Assembly: GCF_009709555.1 (NCBI RefSeq)
Contig: NZ_WJBG01000177.1
Coordinates: forward strand, 1 to 52,104
Direction: 5' to 3'
DNA: 52,104 bases
Origin: Streptomyces blattellae
Lineage (GTDB): Bacteria; Actinomycetota; Actinomycetes; Streptomycetales; Streptomycetaceae
Program-made: the position numbers and the translations under genes
Notes under the pieces: model-generated
The model's input: the letters and a program-made list of their open reading frames with translations, nothing else
Database searches by the model: none
What the model was told of the DNA's origin: nothing
Part shown: in pieces, positions 16,288 through 24,967 of the stretch
Position numbering within the stretch: position 1 is the stretch's first letter
How the letters are laid out: every line of letters starts with the position of its first letter

Positions 16288-18411
16288 TTAGCGATCTTCG
16301 ACGATGAAGCACGCCCGCTGGTAAAGCTCATCGAACGTGATGATCTCGACGTCCTGGATCGATGTCCGGTACAGCTCGAAGGAGTTGATCTTCTCGGGGT
16401 TCACACGGCCGTTGTGGGTGAACTCGCGCAGGCTCCCGATCACCACGACCTGCCGGGGCCGGGTGGTGGACAGTTCGACGCCGGTCGGGGTGCCGTCGTC
16501 GTCGTAGATATGGGTGAGGAACTCGCGGGAGATGAGCTGCTGGGCCTTGCTCACGGTCTTCTGCACCTGCGCCACGCCGCCGCCCAGTTCTTTCGATGCC
16601 TGGTAGACGCCCGCGCGGTACGGGGTCTTGGCGAGCAGCTCAGTGTCGTGGGTCTTGATTTCGCAGAAGAGCATGCTGCTGATCAGGCCCTTGGAACGCA
16701 TGATGGCGTCGATGCGTTTCCCGGCTCCGCCGAAGATATCGGCACCGGTGGTGATGCGTTCCAGTTTGCCGTCGTCGATGGATTCACAGGCGATGAGGTT
16801 GAGCCCGTAGCCGAAGATCCACTGGTTCGCCTCGAAGAAGGCCTGCCAGACCGCCTCCGCCCCGCGCGTCGTCGCAAGGCTCTCCTCCTGCTGGAAGTAG
16901 TCCGGATCGTTCAGCAGCCGCTTGAACCTCTGGAGTTGCTCTCTGCGGTTGCTGATCAACCGGATGTCCGCCTCGGTGAGCCCGCCGCCTATCGCGGTCC
17001 TGACCGCACCGAGAACCATCATCCGGTCCTGGCCGGTCAGCAGCTGGGTCAGCTGGGCCTCGTCTCCGGCCACGAGCTGGAGGGAGCCGCCGGGCGTGCT
17101 CAGCCCGGCGCAGCCCTGGAGGAAGTTGATGACCTTCCAGAAGTTCTCGTGGACGTCCCCGGTGTCGACGAGCGCCTTGACGGCCCGGGTGGCCACGGTG
17201 TCGGGCACCGTCTGCGTGGCGGGGACCTCCCCGGCCTTCTTCTTGTCCTTCTTCCACAGCTTGATCCTCGGCGTGAAGGTGTTGCCCTTCTTGATGATGG
17301 TGACGCTGCACAGTGTGGCCACCTGGGGCCGGTCGTCGAGGACGAAGTCGGTGATCATCCGGCGTGCGCGGGTGTCGTAGAGGTAGTGGAACCCGCTGCT
17401 GTCATGCGAGGCACGGATCTCCAGGTCGGCGAAGTCCCCGCGGGTGACGTCGAACTCGGTGGTGGTGAAGGGGAGGCGGAGACCGCGAACGATGGGGGTG
17501 GCGGGTGCGGTGGCTTGGGCCCGCCAGTCCGGCGGAATGTGGGGCAGCGGCCGGGTGTCGCCTTCGACCACGAGGTCCTGGACGTCGGTGCGTCCGAGCT
17601 GGCTGAGCAGGGTCTCCAGTGTCCGCCAGATCGCCTCCTTCGTCTCCGGGGCGCAGGTGGGCAGGAGCTCGCGCTCCACGGTCAGGACCGCCTCATAGGT
17701 GTCCGCCGTCCAAGCATCACCAGGCGTGGGGTGGAAGATTCCGCCGTCGGGGCGCAGGGTCAGGACAGCTGTACGCAGCAGGTCGCATGCGGTCTCCTCG
17801 CCGGCGCAGTCCAGAAGGCTGTAGGTCTGCCCGAGGACCAGGTCGAGCTTGCCCGTGTCGTCGTCGTTCAGCGGCAGCGGGACCAACGGGCCCGTGGGCG
17901 GAAGCCGGACCGGCGTGTAGATCGGGCGGCCGGAGAGGAACTCGTAGGAACGCAGGCCCCACCCGTCCGGTGCCAGCAGCCGGTTCAGCTCCTCAACCTG
18001 CTTCATCGCCTCCTCGACGCCGGCCGCAACCTCGGGATGGACCGTTCGTGCCAGGAAGGCAAGCAGCACCTCGTCCGGCCCGTCGGAGAGCTCCAACCGA
18101 GAGTCCTCGAAGATCCAGTCGTCGTCCAGGTCGTAGTTGTTAATCCGGTGCTGCTGGATGTCAGCGCGGACAGTCGGGAGCCGACCGTTCTCGGATGCAG
18201 GTCGGTCCAGGTCGTAGAGGTCCTCCAGGAACGTGACCTCGTCCAGTTTCCCCCACCAAGGGCTCGATATCCCGCGCAGATAGCTGAAAATGTCATGCCG
18301 CGTCACCGTCGTGATCGACGGCTGCGCGTATGCCGGGGCGGGGCCGCTGGACGTCATATGTCCAGGATGGAGGGCAGAGCGGTCAGGTACCGGTCGATCG
18401 GAACTTTCCAT
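16288..18411 (-). CDS. Shedu-type (DUF4263) defence nuclease with AbiJ-like N-terminus
   Basis: This is a 707-residue protein. The C-terminus carries the Shedu/DUF4263 nuclease pattern: D568 (GKRIDAIMRSK), E584-x-K586 (LFCEIKTHD), a Gln near 615 (VAQVQKTVSKAQQ), and the family's closing segment (SFELYRTSIQDVEIITFDEL, then FIVEDR). That is a PD-(D/E)xK core. The N-terminus, from about residue 36 (TRHDIFSYLRGI, then KLDEVTFLEDLYDL), resembles the AbiJ N-terminal-3 domain often fused to sensor or effector modules. Shedu proteins protect against phage by nucleolytic action. It is last in a three-gene minus operon after a membrane protein and a PIN protein. ATG 18411 and ATG 18357 both lack a strong ribosome binding site. 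Confidence 0.85.
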   Translation of the reverse strand: MESSDRPVPDRSALHPGHMTSSGPAPAYAQPSITTVTRHDIFSYLRGISSPWWGKLDEVTFLEDLYDLDRPASENGRLPTVRADIQQHRINNYDLDDDWIFEDSRLELSDGPDEVLLAFLARTVHPEVAAGVEEAMKQVEELNRLLAPDGWGLRSYEFLSGRPIYTPVRLPPTGPLVPLPLNDDDTGKLDLVLGQTYSLLDCAGEETACDLLRTAVLTLRPDGGIFHPTPGDAWTADTYEAVLTVERELLPTCAPETKEAIWRTLETLLSQLGRTDVQDLVVEGDTRPLPHIPPDWRAQATAPATPIVRGLRLPFTTTEFDVTRGDFADLEIRASHDSSGFHYLYDTRARRMITDFVLDDRPQVATLCSVTIIKKGNTFTPRIKLWKKDKKKAGEVPATQTVPDTVATRAVKALVDTGDVHENFWKVINFLQGCAGLSTPGGSLQLVAGDEAQLTQLLTGQDRMMVLGAVRTAIGGGLTEADIRLISNRREQLQRFKRLLNDPDYFQQEESLATTRGAEAVWQAFFEANQWIFGYGLNLIACESIDDGKLERITTGADIFGGAGKRIDAIMRSKGLISSMLFCEIKTHDTELLAKTPYRAGVYQASKELGGGVAQVQKTVSKAQQLISREFLTHIYDDDGTPTGVELSTTRPRQVVVIGSLREFTHNGRVNPEKINSFELYRTSIQDVEIITFDELYQRACFIVEDR

Positions 18412-18426
18412 CTGCCGAACGAGACG

Positions 18427-18708
18427 TCAGACGACGAAGCGCAGCGCGGCAACGGGGGAACCGCCGAACCGGCCCGCCCCGGCCCACGCGACCGCGTAGG
18501 CCATGAAGGCCGCAGCGCCGGTGAACGGCTCGAAGCTCCGGGAGGCCAGGAACTGAGCGGCTGTGGCGGCGAACCCCACCAGGAAGATCGCCTTCGTGTC
18601 TACCTTCGCGCCCGACTCCGACTGCCGCGCCAAACGCGCCGCGAGTTCGCTGTTGATCAGCTCCAGGGTCTGTTCCTGATCTTCGAGCTCTTGCGGCGTC
18701 ATCGTCAT
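18427..18708 (-). CDS. Small two-helix membrane protein in defence operon
   Basis: This 93-residue protein starts at ATG 18708 (AGGA immediately upstream, so the spacing is short). A helical charged N-terminus (MTPQELEDQEQTLELINSEL) leads into two predicted transmembrane helices at about residues 43-60 (IFLVGFAATAAQFLA) and 65-83 (FTGAAAFMAYAVAWAGA). It lies 31 bases after the PIN gene and 15 bases before the Shedu gene, so it is very likely cotranscribed. Small membrane proteins of this shape act as membrane-disrupting effectors in several defence systems. A direct role here is inference. Confidence 0.65.
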   Translation of the reverse strand: MTMTPQELEDQEQTLELINSELAARLARQSESGAKVDTKAIFLVGFAATAAQFLASRSFEPFTGAAAFMAYAVAWAGAGRFGGSPVAALRFVV

Positions 18709-18739
18709 GTCCTGAGCGTATGTAGCGCGGAGCGTCCGT

Positions 18740-19624
18740 TCATGGTGCCTCGATGAACGGCAGTCCGACTGCGGCGAGCTTCGTCTGCAGGTTGATGTCG
18801 TCGCTGGCCACGTAGACGGAAGACCCGGGATGCCGGGACTGCAACAGCAACGTGGAGGCCACCAGGCGGTCATCGGACACGTCTAGCTCCAGCCAGTTCG
18901 GCAGCCCGTCGCCCTTGGGTTCGATGTGCTCGAAGACGGCGTGCACATCGCCGGCGACTCGGACGCCGCGCCGCACGTCGCCGTTGGTCCGCAGTCCCTT
19001 CAGGCGGCGGTCGGCCTTCTTCGCCGCCTCTCGGATTTCGGGGTTGCGTCCGGCGCGCTTGTGGTCGTCCAGTTCCCGCAGGACAGCGGGCATCAGGTGA
19101 ACCATGTACCGCTTCCCCAGCAGCGGCGTGTAGATCGCCACGTCGGGGTCGTCCAACAGCACGTTCGTGTCGACCACCAAGCGCACCGCCCAGGGGTCAG
19201 AGGGCAGCAGCTCACCCAGTTTCCGGAGTGTGGTCACTGCGTCGCGCACATGGTCGGTGGCCTTGTCGATGGTGGCCGGCACCGTTCTGTCACGCGGGCG
19301 CTCAAGCCAGCGCCGCAGTAGGTCAAGGTTCTCCTCAAGACGCTTGGTGACCTCGGGAGTCGGATGCGGGAAAAGCAGGCGGAACAGCGGCTCCCAGTCC
19401 CGCACGCGCCCCAGCAGTTGCATTCGTCGCGCCTCGAGTCCGGGGCTGCTGGGCACCCATCCCCACTTCGGAGCGCCAAGGTGCATCACGTAGTCGCGTC
19501 CCCGGTTGGGGTCGGTGTTTCGGATCTGTGAGTCCGCGAGGATCTGCACGAAGTCCGCTTCGATCAGGTCCAGGTCCGTCCGGAGGCGATCCAGATAGGT
19601 CGGTGGAGCTGCTTGCGTGGCCAT
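18740..19624 (-). CDS. PIN-domain RNase-like protein
   Basis: This is a 294-residue protein with start ATG 19624. The N-terminal half is helical (TYLDRLRTDLDLIEADFVQ). From residue about 148 it is a PIN domain: D152 (LVVDTNVLLDD), E184 (VLRELDDHKR), D251-D252 (DVSDDRLVASTLLL) and D275-D276 (YVASDDINLQTKLAA). The four-acid centre expected for a Mg/Mn-dependent RNase is therefore present. It leads a three-gene operon with a small membrane protein and a Shedu nuclease. PIN proteins are usually toxins or RNA-processing enzymes. No antitoxin-like gene is adjacent, so action inside the defence operon seems more likely than a VapBC module. Confidence 0.8.
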   Translation of the reverse strand: MATQAAPPTYLDRLRTDLDLIEADFVQILADSQIRNTDPNRGRDYVMHLGAPKWGWVPSSPGLEARRMQLLGRVRDWEPLFRLLFPHPTPEVTKRLEENLDLLRRWLERPRDRTVPATIDKATDHVRDAVTTLRKLGELLPSDPWAVRLVVDTNVLLDDPDVAIYTPLLGKRYMVHLMPAVLRELDDHKRAGRNPEIREAAKKADRRLKGLRTNGDVRRGVRVAGDVHAVFEHIEPKGDGLPNWLELDVSDDRLVASTLLLQSRHPGSSVYVASDDINLQTKLAAVGLPFIEAP

Positions 19625-19802
19625 CTGCCGATGATGTCGCACGCCACTGACATCCCTCACCGGTCGGACATCCCAGAGCACCTCCGCCGCCGGGCTGATG
19701 GCGGCGCGGCGCGGCGGCCCCGGCCGACGCGCAACCGGGCTGAGCGCGCCCCGATTCCGCCTTCAACTCGGCCAACTATCAGGTCAGGCATGATGCGGCG
19801 GC

Positions 19803-19940
19803 ATGGACTCAGCCGTCATCGCTGCACTGATCACCACACCCACCGCCGTCCTCGCAGCAGCTACCGCCTACGCCGCCCCGCCCCGCGTGGCGCGCATAGT
19901 GCTCGCGGGGCGGGCGGGAAGGTGCAGAGACCCGCACTGA
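19803..19940 (+). pseudogene. Truncated N-terminus of a small membrane-anchored protein
   Basis: A 45-codon frame starts MDSAVIAALITTPTAVLAAA and then degenerates (RVARIVLAGRAGRC). This start resembles a common Streptomyces family beginning with a hydrophobic MDSAVIAAL helix and continuing with a charged coiled region, which is missing here. I treat it as a decayed fragment lying in the 450-nt gap before tnsA. Confidence 0.35.
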
Positions 19941-20070
19941 CACGGGCGGCACCAGGTGACACCGTGGGCGCGCATGCTCATGGCGAGGGGCCTGGAGCCG
20001 AGAAGAACGTGTCCTGGTTACCGCCCGGTTCGCCTGCGCGGCGCGACCGGTATGACGTTGTCTGGAGTAC

Positions 20071-20907
20071 GTGATCATCGACAGCAGCCAGGACGGCGCG
20101 CCGGCCGGCTTACCCGCCGTCGCCGGCAGCGTCTACCGGGTACCGGAACCGGGCACGGTGGAGGCGGAGTTCACCGGGGTGGACGGCACGCTCGTGCAGC
20201 GCCGCTGGGTGGAGGCCGCCGTCGCGGTCAGGTTCGAGCGGCTGGCGCCGGTGGCCGGGTTCCCGGTGGTGCCGGGGCGGCGGTGGGGGCCGGGCTGGTG
20301 GTGGTCGGCCACGACCGGGCGGCATGTGATGCACGGTTCGCAGGCGATGTGCATGCAGCTGATGGTCCTGGACCGCGATCCGCACGTGGTGGGCCTCTCA
20401 GCGCGGCCGGTGCGGCTGATCTGGCGCGATCCTGACAGTGGGCGGGTGCTGACGTGGGTGCCGCAGCTGTTCGCCCGCTACGCCGACGGGGGCGCGCTGC
20501 TCGCCGACTGCCCCGCCGCGACGGCTCCCGCCGCCGGCCGGGCCGAGCGCGCCGGCGCGGTGCTGGAAGCGGCCTGTGCGGCGGTGGGGTTCACCTACCG
20601 GCGCCTGGTGCCGCCCGAGACAGTGGTGGCGGCGAACGTGCGGTGGCTGGCCGGCTACCGGCACCCCCGCCACCGTGACGCGGGCGGCCTTGAGCAGGCG
20701 GTGCTCGAGGCGTTCGCCGCGCCGCGGCCGCTGATGGCCGGGGCCGCGGCGGCGGGCGAGGTACTCACCGCGCTGCCGGTGCTCTACCACGCGCTGTGGA
20801 GCGGTCGGCTGGCCTGCGACCTGACGCGGCCGCTGGGCGAGCACACCCTCGTGACGCCCGGCCCGGCCGCAGGCGGCGGAAAGCGGCGGGAGCAGCAGGA
20901 GAGTTGA
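20071..20907 (+). CDS. TnsA-like protein with lost nuclease residues
   Basis: This is a 278-residue protein starting with GTG (GGAG four bases upstream). It follows the actinobacterial TnsA-like pattern: GPGWWWSATTGRHV (about 73-86), LDRDPHVVGLSARPVRLIW (100-118), VPQLFARYADG (130-140), ANVRWLAGYRHPRH (188-201). In active relatives the second and third blocks read SWLERD and PDFFAR; those Glu and Asp residues belong to the restriction-fold nuclease. Here they are M93 and Q132. TnsA cuts the 5' ends of the element in cut-and-paste transposition, so this copy is probably structural only. The next gene begins within a few bases. The comparison is to remembered family members, not to an alignment. 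Confidence 0.7.
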   Translation: MIIDSSQDGAPAGLPAVAGSVYRVPEPGTVEAEFTGVDGTLVQRRWVEAAVAVRFERLAPVAGFPVVPGRRWGPGWWWSATTGRHVMHGSQAMCMQLMVLDRDPHVVGLSARPVRLIWRDPDSGRVLTWVPQLFARYADGGALLADCPAATAPAAGRAERAGAVLEAACAAVGFTYRRLVPPETVVAANVRWLAGYRHPRHRDAGGLEQAVLEAFAAPRPLMAGAAAAGEVLTALPVLYHALWSGRLACDLTRPLGEHTLVTPGPAAGGGKRREQQES

Positions 20908-20915
20908 GCAAGCGC

Positions 20916-22880
20916 GTGGTGACCGCCCCTGGCGGGCGGTGTGTTGAGGTGGGCGCTCAGGTCACGTTCGAGGGCCGCGCCTGGCAGGTGACCGGCCTGG
21001 CCGGCGGGCGGGTGCACCTGGTTGCCGAGGACGGGGCCACCGGGTGTGTGCTGGCCGCCCATCTGGTGTCCGCGCCCGGCTTCTCGGTGACCGCTCCCGC
21101 GGCCGCGGAGCCGCCGGCCCCGGCGCTGTGGGAGACGGTGCCGCTGGCCGCGCAGGAGCGGGCCCTGGCCTGGCTGCGGCACATCCGCGAGGTCGAGACC
21201 GGGCTGCCCGGCGGCCCGGCAGACGGCGGGATACCGCGGCCCGAATACGACCCGCAGCGCTTCACCCTCGCCGAGCGGGAAGAGGCCAAGGCGCGTGAAC
21301 TGGCCGCGCTGGGCTGGACCCGGGCCAGCCGGACCACGGTGCAGCGGATGCGGCTGGTCTACCAGCGGCAGGGGCTGTGGGGGCTGGTCGACAAGCGCCA
21401 CCTGCGCACCGGATCGGCGACCGGGCGTACCGACGAGCGGGTGGTGGCCGCCGTGCTGGAGGCCCTGCGCCGGCGCCGCGGCCGGTCGAAGACCACCACC
21501 TTGCAGGTCATCGAGTTGGCCGAGCAGATCGTGGCGGACACCTACGGGCCGGCCCGGGTGAAGCTGCCCGCCCGCTCGTCGCTGTACCGGCTGGTGAAGG
21601 TCCTGGCGGATCCGGCCGAGCCGCCGGGCAGTGCGGCGCGCACCGCCACCGGCCCGGCCCGCCCGGGCGGCCCGCCGCCTGCGCTGCGGCCCGCCGAACG
21701 GGTCCACATCGCCACCGCCCGCCTGGGCCTTGAGGCGGTGGGCGAGGACGGGGGTGGGGTGCCGGTGGCGGTGACGGCGGCACTGGACGCGGCGAGCGGC
21801 TGCGTGCTGGCCGCCGTGCTGCACCCGCCCCAGGACGGGCCAGTGCAATTGTCGGTGCTGCTGGCCGAGATGGCCGTGCCCAGGCCGCAGCGCCCGGGCT
21901 GGCCGGCCCTGCTGGAGCAGGCCCACGCGGGCGGGCCTGCCCGGCGGCTGGTGTCCCTGCCCGCACGGATCGAGGCCACCGCGGCGCGTCCGGCGGCCGT
22001 GCCCGAGACGCTCGTCGTCGCCCCGTCCACAGCCGCCGTCACCCCCGCTGTCCTGGCCGTGTGCGAGGGCCTGGGCATCAGCCTGGAGCCGGCCCCGTCC
22101 CGGGCGGCGGGCGCCCGCCGCGGCGCCGCGTACACGCTGGAGGTCTTCGCAGGCCTGTTCGCGCGGCACGCCACCGCGGCGGAAGAAGCATGCGCAGCGG
22201 GAGAGGCCGCCGGGGCGTACTGGAGCATGCCGCAGCTGCAGGACCTGCTGGACGAATGGATCACCGTCAGGTGGCACCAGCGGCCCCAGGAGCAGCTGCG
22301 TCATCCGCTGCTGCCCCGGGCGGGGCTCGCCCCCCAGGAGATGTGGGAGGTGTTGCTGGGCGTGGCCGGGGTGGTGCCGCTGCCGCTGGCCGGGCAGCAC
22401 TACGGCGAGCTGCTGCCGGCAGCCCGGTGCGCCCTCACCGATTCCGGGATCCGGCTGGGCGGGCGCCGCTACGACGATGCGTGTCTGGACGAACACCGCG
22501 GCCGCGGCCGGCGGTGGGAGGTCCACCACCATCCCCACGACCCGCGGCAGGTCTTCGTCCGGCTGCCAGACGGCCTGCTCCACGCGATCGGGTGGGCCGA
22601 CGGCGAGCACACCCTGCGCCCGTTCGACGAGCTGGTCCGGCGCCGCACCGGCGGCGTCCTTGCGCTCCGCGGCACGGGCACACAGCCGGACAGCGAGACA
22701 GCCGGCGGCTCCGGTGAGGCAGGGCGCAGTGCAGACGTCGCGGCCATGGAAGGGATCGCCGGCGCCACGATGATGCACTTGGTGCACGACGCTGACGGCG
22801 GCGGTGCCGGCGACCGCGTCGCCCGGGATACCGGCGGGTTCGGGGTGTACGACCCGCTGGCGGAGGCCGAGCTGTGGTGA
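20916..22880 (+). CDS. TnsB-like transposase paralogue without DDE triad (TnsB1)
   Basis: This protein is about 654 residues. The GTG at 20916 is chosen; a TTG at 20904 overlaps the tnsA stop, and AGGAGAG lies at 20897-20903. Layout matches its tandem neighbour: N-terminal domains (VTFEGRAWQV; RHIREVETGLPGGPADGG; ASRTTVQRMR), an integrase-core region and a Mu-type C-terminal barrel (DACLDEHRGRGRRWEVHHHP). At the three catalytic positions conserved in TnsB2 it has Ala (VHIATARL), Ala (VVAPSTAAVTP) and Tyr/Thr (AAYTLEVF). It cannot be an active DDE integrase. The C-terminal tail VYDPLAEAELW is kept and resembles the TnsB2 tail, so binding to TnsC may persist. A regulatory or architectural subunit is likely. 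Confidence 0.75.
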   Translation: MVTAPGGRCVEVGAQVTFEGRAWQVTGLAGGRVHLVAEDGATGCVLAAHLVSAPGFSVTAPAAAEPPAPALWETVPLAAQERALAWLRHIREVETGLPGGPADGGIPRPEYDPQRFTLAEREEAKARELAALGWTRASRTTVQRMRLVYQRQGLWGLVDKRHLRTGSATGRTDERVVAAVLEALRRRRGRSKTTTLQVIELAEQIVADTYGPARVKLPARSSLYRLVKVLADPAEPPGSAARTATGPARPGGPPPALRPAERVHIATARLGLEAVGEDGGGVPVAVTAALDAASGCVLAAVLHPPQDGPVQLSVLLAEMAVPRPQRPGWPALLEQAHAGGPARRLVSLPARIEATAARPAAVPETLVVAPSTAAVTPAVLAVCEGLGISLEPAPSRAAGARRGAAYTLEVFAGLFARHATAAEEACAAGEAAGAYWSMPQLQDLLDEWITVRWHQRPQEQLRHPLLPRAGLAPQEMWEVLLGVAGVVPLPLAGQHYGELLPAARCALTDSGIRLGGRRYDDACLDEHRGRGRRWEVHHHPHDPRQVFVRLPDGLLHAIGWADGEHTLRPFDELVRRRTGGVLALRGTGTQPDSETAGGSGEAGRSADVAAMEGIAGATMMHLVHDADGGGAGDRVARDTGGFGVYDPLAEAELW

Positions 22881-24967
22881 GCGCACACGGCGGCCGCCCG
22901 GTGGCCGCAGCCCGCCACCGGCAGGTGAAGCTGGGGGCGTACGTGATGTTCGAGGGCCGCGCCTGGCAGGTGGCCGCCGTGGCCGGGGCGTCGGTACGCC
23001 TCGTCGACACCCGCGGGCAGACCGCCTCCGTGCTCGCCCCCTTCCTGTTCGCCGACCCCGCCTTCGCCGTGGTGGACTCCCCCGCCGCCGCGGTGCCGCC
23101 GTGGGGGCTGCTGGAGTCGGTGCCCGAGCGGGAACGCGAACGGGCCCTGGCCTGGCAGCGGCACATCCGCGAGGTCGAGACCGGGCTGCCCGGCGGCCCG
23201 GCCGACGGCGGGACGCCCCGGCCCGAATACGACCCGGCACGGCGGTCGATGGCCGAGCGGGAGCAGGCCAAGGCCGACGAACTCGCCCGGCTGGGCTGGC
23301 CGCAGGCCAGCCGGGCCACCGTGCGCCGCATGCGCGCCCGCTACCACGCAAGCGGCCTCATGGGCCTGGTCCCCCGCCGCAAGCCGTCGCGTGCGACGGG
23401 GCGGGCCGATGAGCGGGTGGTGGCCGCCGTGTTGGAGGCGCTGCGCCGCCAGCGCGGCCGCTCGAAGGGCACGCTGAAGGGGCTGCGGGAGCTTGCCGGG
23501 CAGATCCTGGCCGACACCCACGGGCCGGGCACGGTCGCGGTGCCTGCGCCGTCGACGTTCAACCGGCTGGTGCGCGTGCTCGCCGACCCTCTGGAACATC
23601 CCGGACGGCCGGCCCGCACCGCCACCACCACGCCGGTACGGCCGTACACGCCGACGGTGGCGCTGCGGCCGGGCGAGCTGGTGCAGGTCGACACCACCCG
23701 CCTCGACGTGATGGCCGTGGGCGAGGACGGGAAGCCGGTGCGCCCGGAGCTGACGATCGCTCTCGATGTGGCGACCCGCTCGGTGGTCGCGGCCGTGCTG
23801 CGCGAAGAGGGCACCAAGGCCGCGGACGCGGCGCTGCTGCTGGCGGAGATGGCCGTGCCCCATCCCGCGCGGCCCGGCTGGCCCGGCCATCTGCGCCTGG
23901 CCCACGCCGCCGTCCCCTACGACCGGCTGCTCGCCCTCGACGCACGGCTGGAGTCGGCGGCGGCGCGGCCGGTGGTGGTGCCCGAGACGATCGTCATCGA
24001 CCGCGGGGCCATCTTCGTCTCCGCCGCTTTCCTCGCCGCCTGCGAGACCCTGGGGGTGAGCGTGCAGCCGGCACCTCCCCGCTCCCCCGCTGCCAAAGGC
24101 GCCGTCGAGCGGACCTTCGGCAGTATCAACACGCTCGTCGCCCAGCACATCGCCGGCTACACCGGCTCCCATATCCTGGAGCGCGGCGAGGCAGTGGAGG
24201 ACGAAGCACGGTTCACCATGGCCCAGTTGCAGGAACTGCTCGATGAGTGGATCACCACCCGCTGGCAGCACCGCCCCCACGAGGGCCTGCGCCATCCCCT
24301 CCTGCCGAAGAAGGCCCTCACCCCGAACGAGATGTGGGGCGCGCTGCTGGGCGCGTCCGGGTACGTGCCGCTGCCGCTGACCGGCGCCGACTACCTGGAA
24401 CTGCTGCCCGTACGCTTCCACCCCATCACCGCCCGCGGCATCCGCATCAACTACCGCACCTACGACCACGCCTGTCTCAATGAGCACCGCGGCCGCCCCT
24501 CCCCCACCGGCCAACCCGGCGGCAAGTGGGAGGTCCACCTCAACCCGCACGATGTGCGACAGGTCTACATCCGCCTACCCGACGGGCTCCTGCACGAGAT
24601 CCCGTGGATCCACCGCGACCACGTCCACGCCCCCATGGGCGAAACCGCATGGCGCCACATCCGCGCCGCCCTGAACCGGCGCGGCGACCGCGAGCGCCAC
24701 GAGGCCGACCTGGCCGAGGCCGCCGACCAAATCCTGCGCCGCGCCCGCCCCCTGCCCGGCCACGGCGCTCCCGCCCCAGCGGCGCCGGGAACGGCGGGCC
24801 CGCAGACGGCGGATGACGACGCGGAGGCCGAGGAGAGTCCCGACACCGCCGACTCCCACGCCCCTGACGCTGACGCTGACGGCAATCTTGCCGACAGCGA
24901 TGAACTCTCCCCGCCTGCGGGCCGATACGCGCTGTACAACGCCTTCGAGGAGGCCGAACACTGGTGA
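22877..24967 (+). CDS. TnsB-like DDE transposase (TnsB2)
   Basis: This is a 696-residue protein. Its GTG at 22877 overlaps the TnsB1 stop; a GTG at 22874 is the alternative. The integrase core has all three acids: Asp in LVQVDTTRLDV, Asp in TIVIDRGAIFVS, and Glu in GAVERTFGSIN. N-terminal helix-turn-helix segments precede it. A Mu-type C-terminal barrel follows (YDHACLNEHRGR, then EVHLNPHDVRQVYIRLPDG), and the tail ends ALYNAFEEAEHW. In Tn7-like systems TnsB binds the element ends, performs 3' strand cleavage and transfer, and docks on TnsC through its tail. Near-identical DNA at 21180-21260 and 23155-23235 shows that this gene and tnsB1 are tandem duplicates with a conserved N-terminal part. 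Confidence 0.85.
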   Translation: MSAHGGRPVAAARHRQVKLGAYVMFEGRAWQVAAVAGASVRLVDTRGQTASVLAPFLFADPAFAVVDSPAAAVPPWGLLESVPERERERALAWQRHIREVETGLPGGPADGGTPRPEYDPARRSMAEREQAKADELARLGWPQASRATVRRMRARYHASGLMGLVPRRKPSRATGRADERVVAAVLEALRRQRGRSKGTLKGLRELAGQILADTHGPGTVAVPAPSTFNRLVRVLADPLEHPGRPARTATTTPVRPYTPTVALRPGELVQVDTTRLDVMAVGEDGKPVRPELTIALDVATRSVVAAVLREEGTKAADAALLLAEMAVPHPARPGWPGHLRLAHAAVPYDRLLALDARLESAAARPVVVPETIVIDRGAIFVSAAFLAACETLGVSVQPAPPRSPAAKGAVERTFGSINTLVAQHIAGYTGSHILERGEAVEDEARFTMAQLQELLDEWITTRWQHRPHEGLRHPLLPKKALTPNEMWGALLGASGYVPLPLTGADYLELLPVRFHPITARGIRINYRTYDHACLNEHRGRPSPTGQPGGKWEVHLNPHDVRQVYIRLPDGLLHEIPWIHRDHVHAPMGETAWRHIRAALNRRGDRERHEADLAEAADQILRRARPLPGHGAPAPAAPGTAGPQTADDDAEAEESPDTADSHAPDADADGNLADSDELSPPAGRYALYNAFEEAEHW

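Noticed and set aside
16171..18756. An 861-residue plus-strand open frame opposite the Shedu gene
   Set aside because: It is the antisense shadow of a gene with recognisable nuclease motifs and covers parts of two adjacent genes.
18740..19624. Toxin of a VapBC toxin-antitoxin pair
   Set aside because: The PIN protein is twice the usual VapC length and has no small antitoxin gene beside it; the operon context is a defence nuclease.
20784..24550. Two long minus-strand open frames (855 and 693 residues) opposite the tnsB genes
   Set aside because: Both are antisense to genes with clear transposase domains. Their similarity to each other only mirrors the tnsB duplication.
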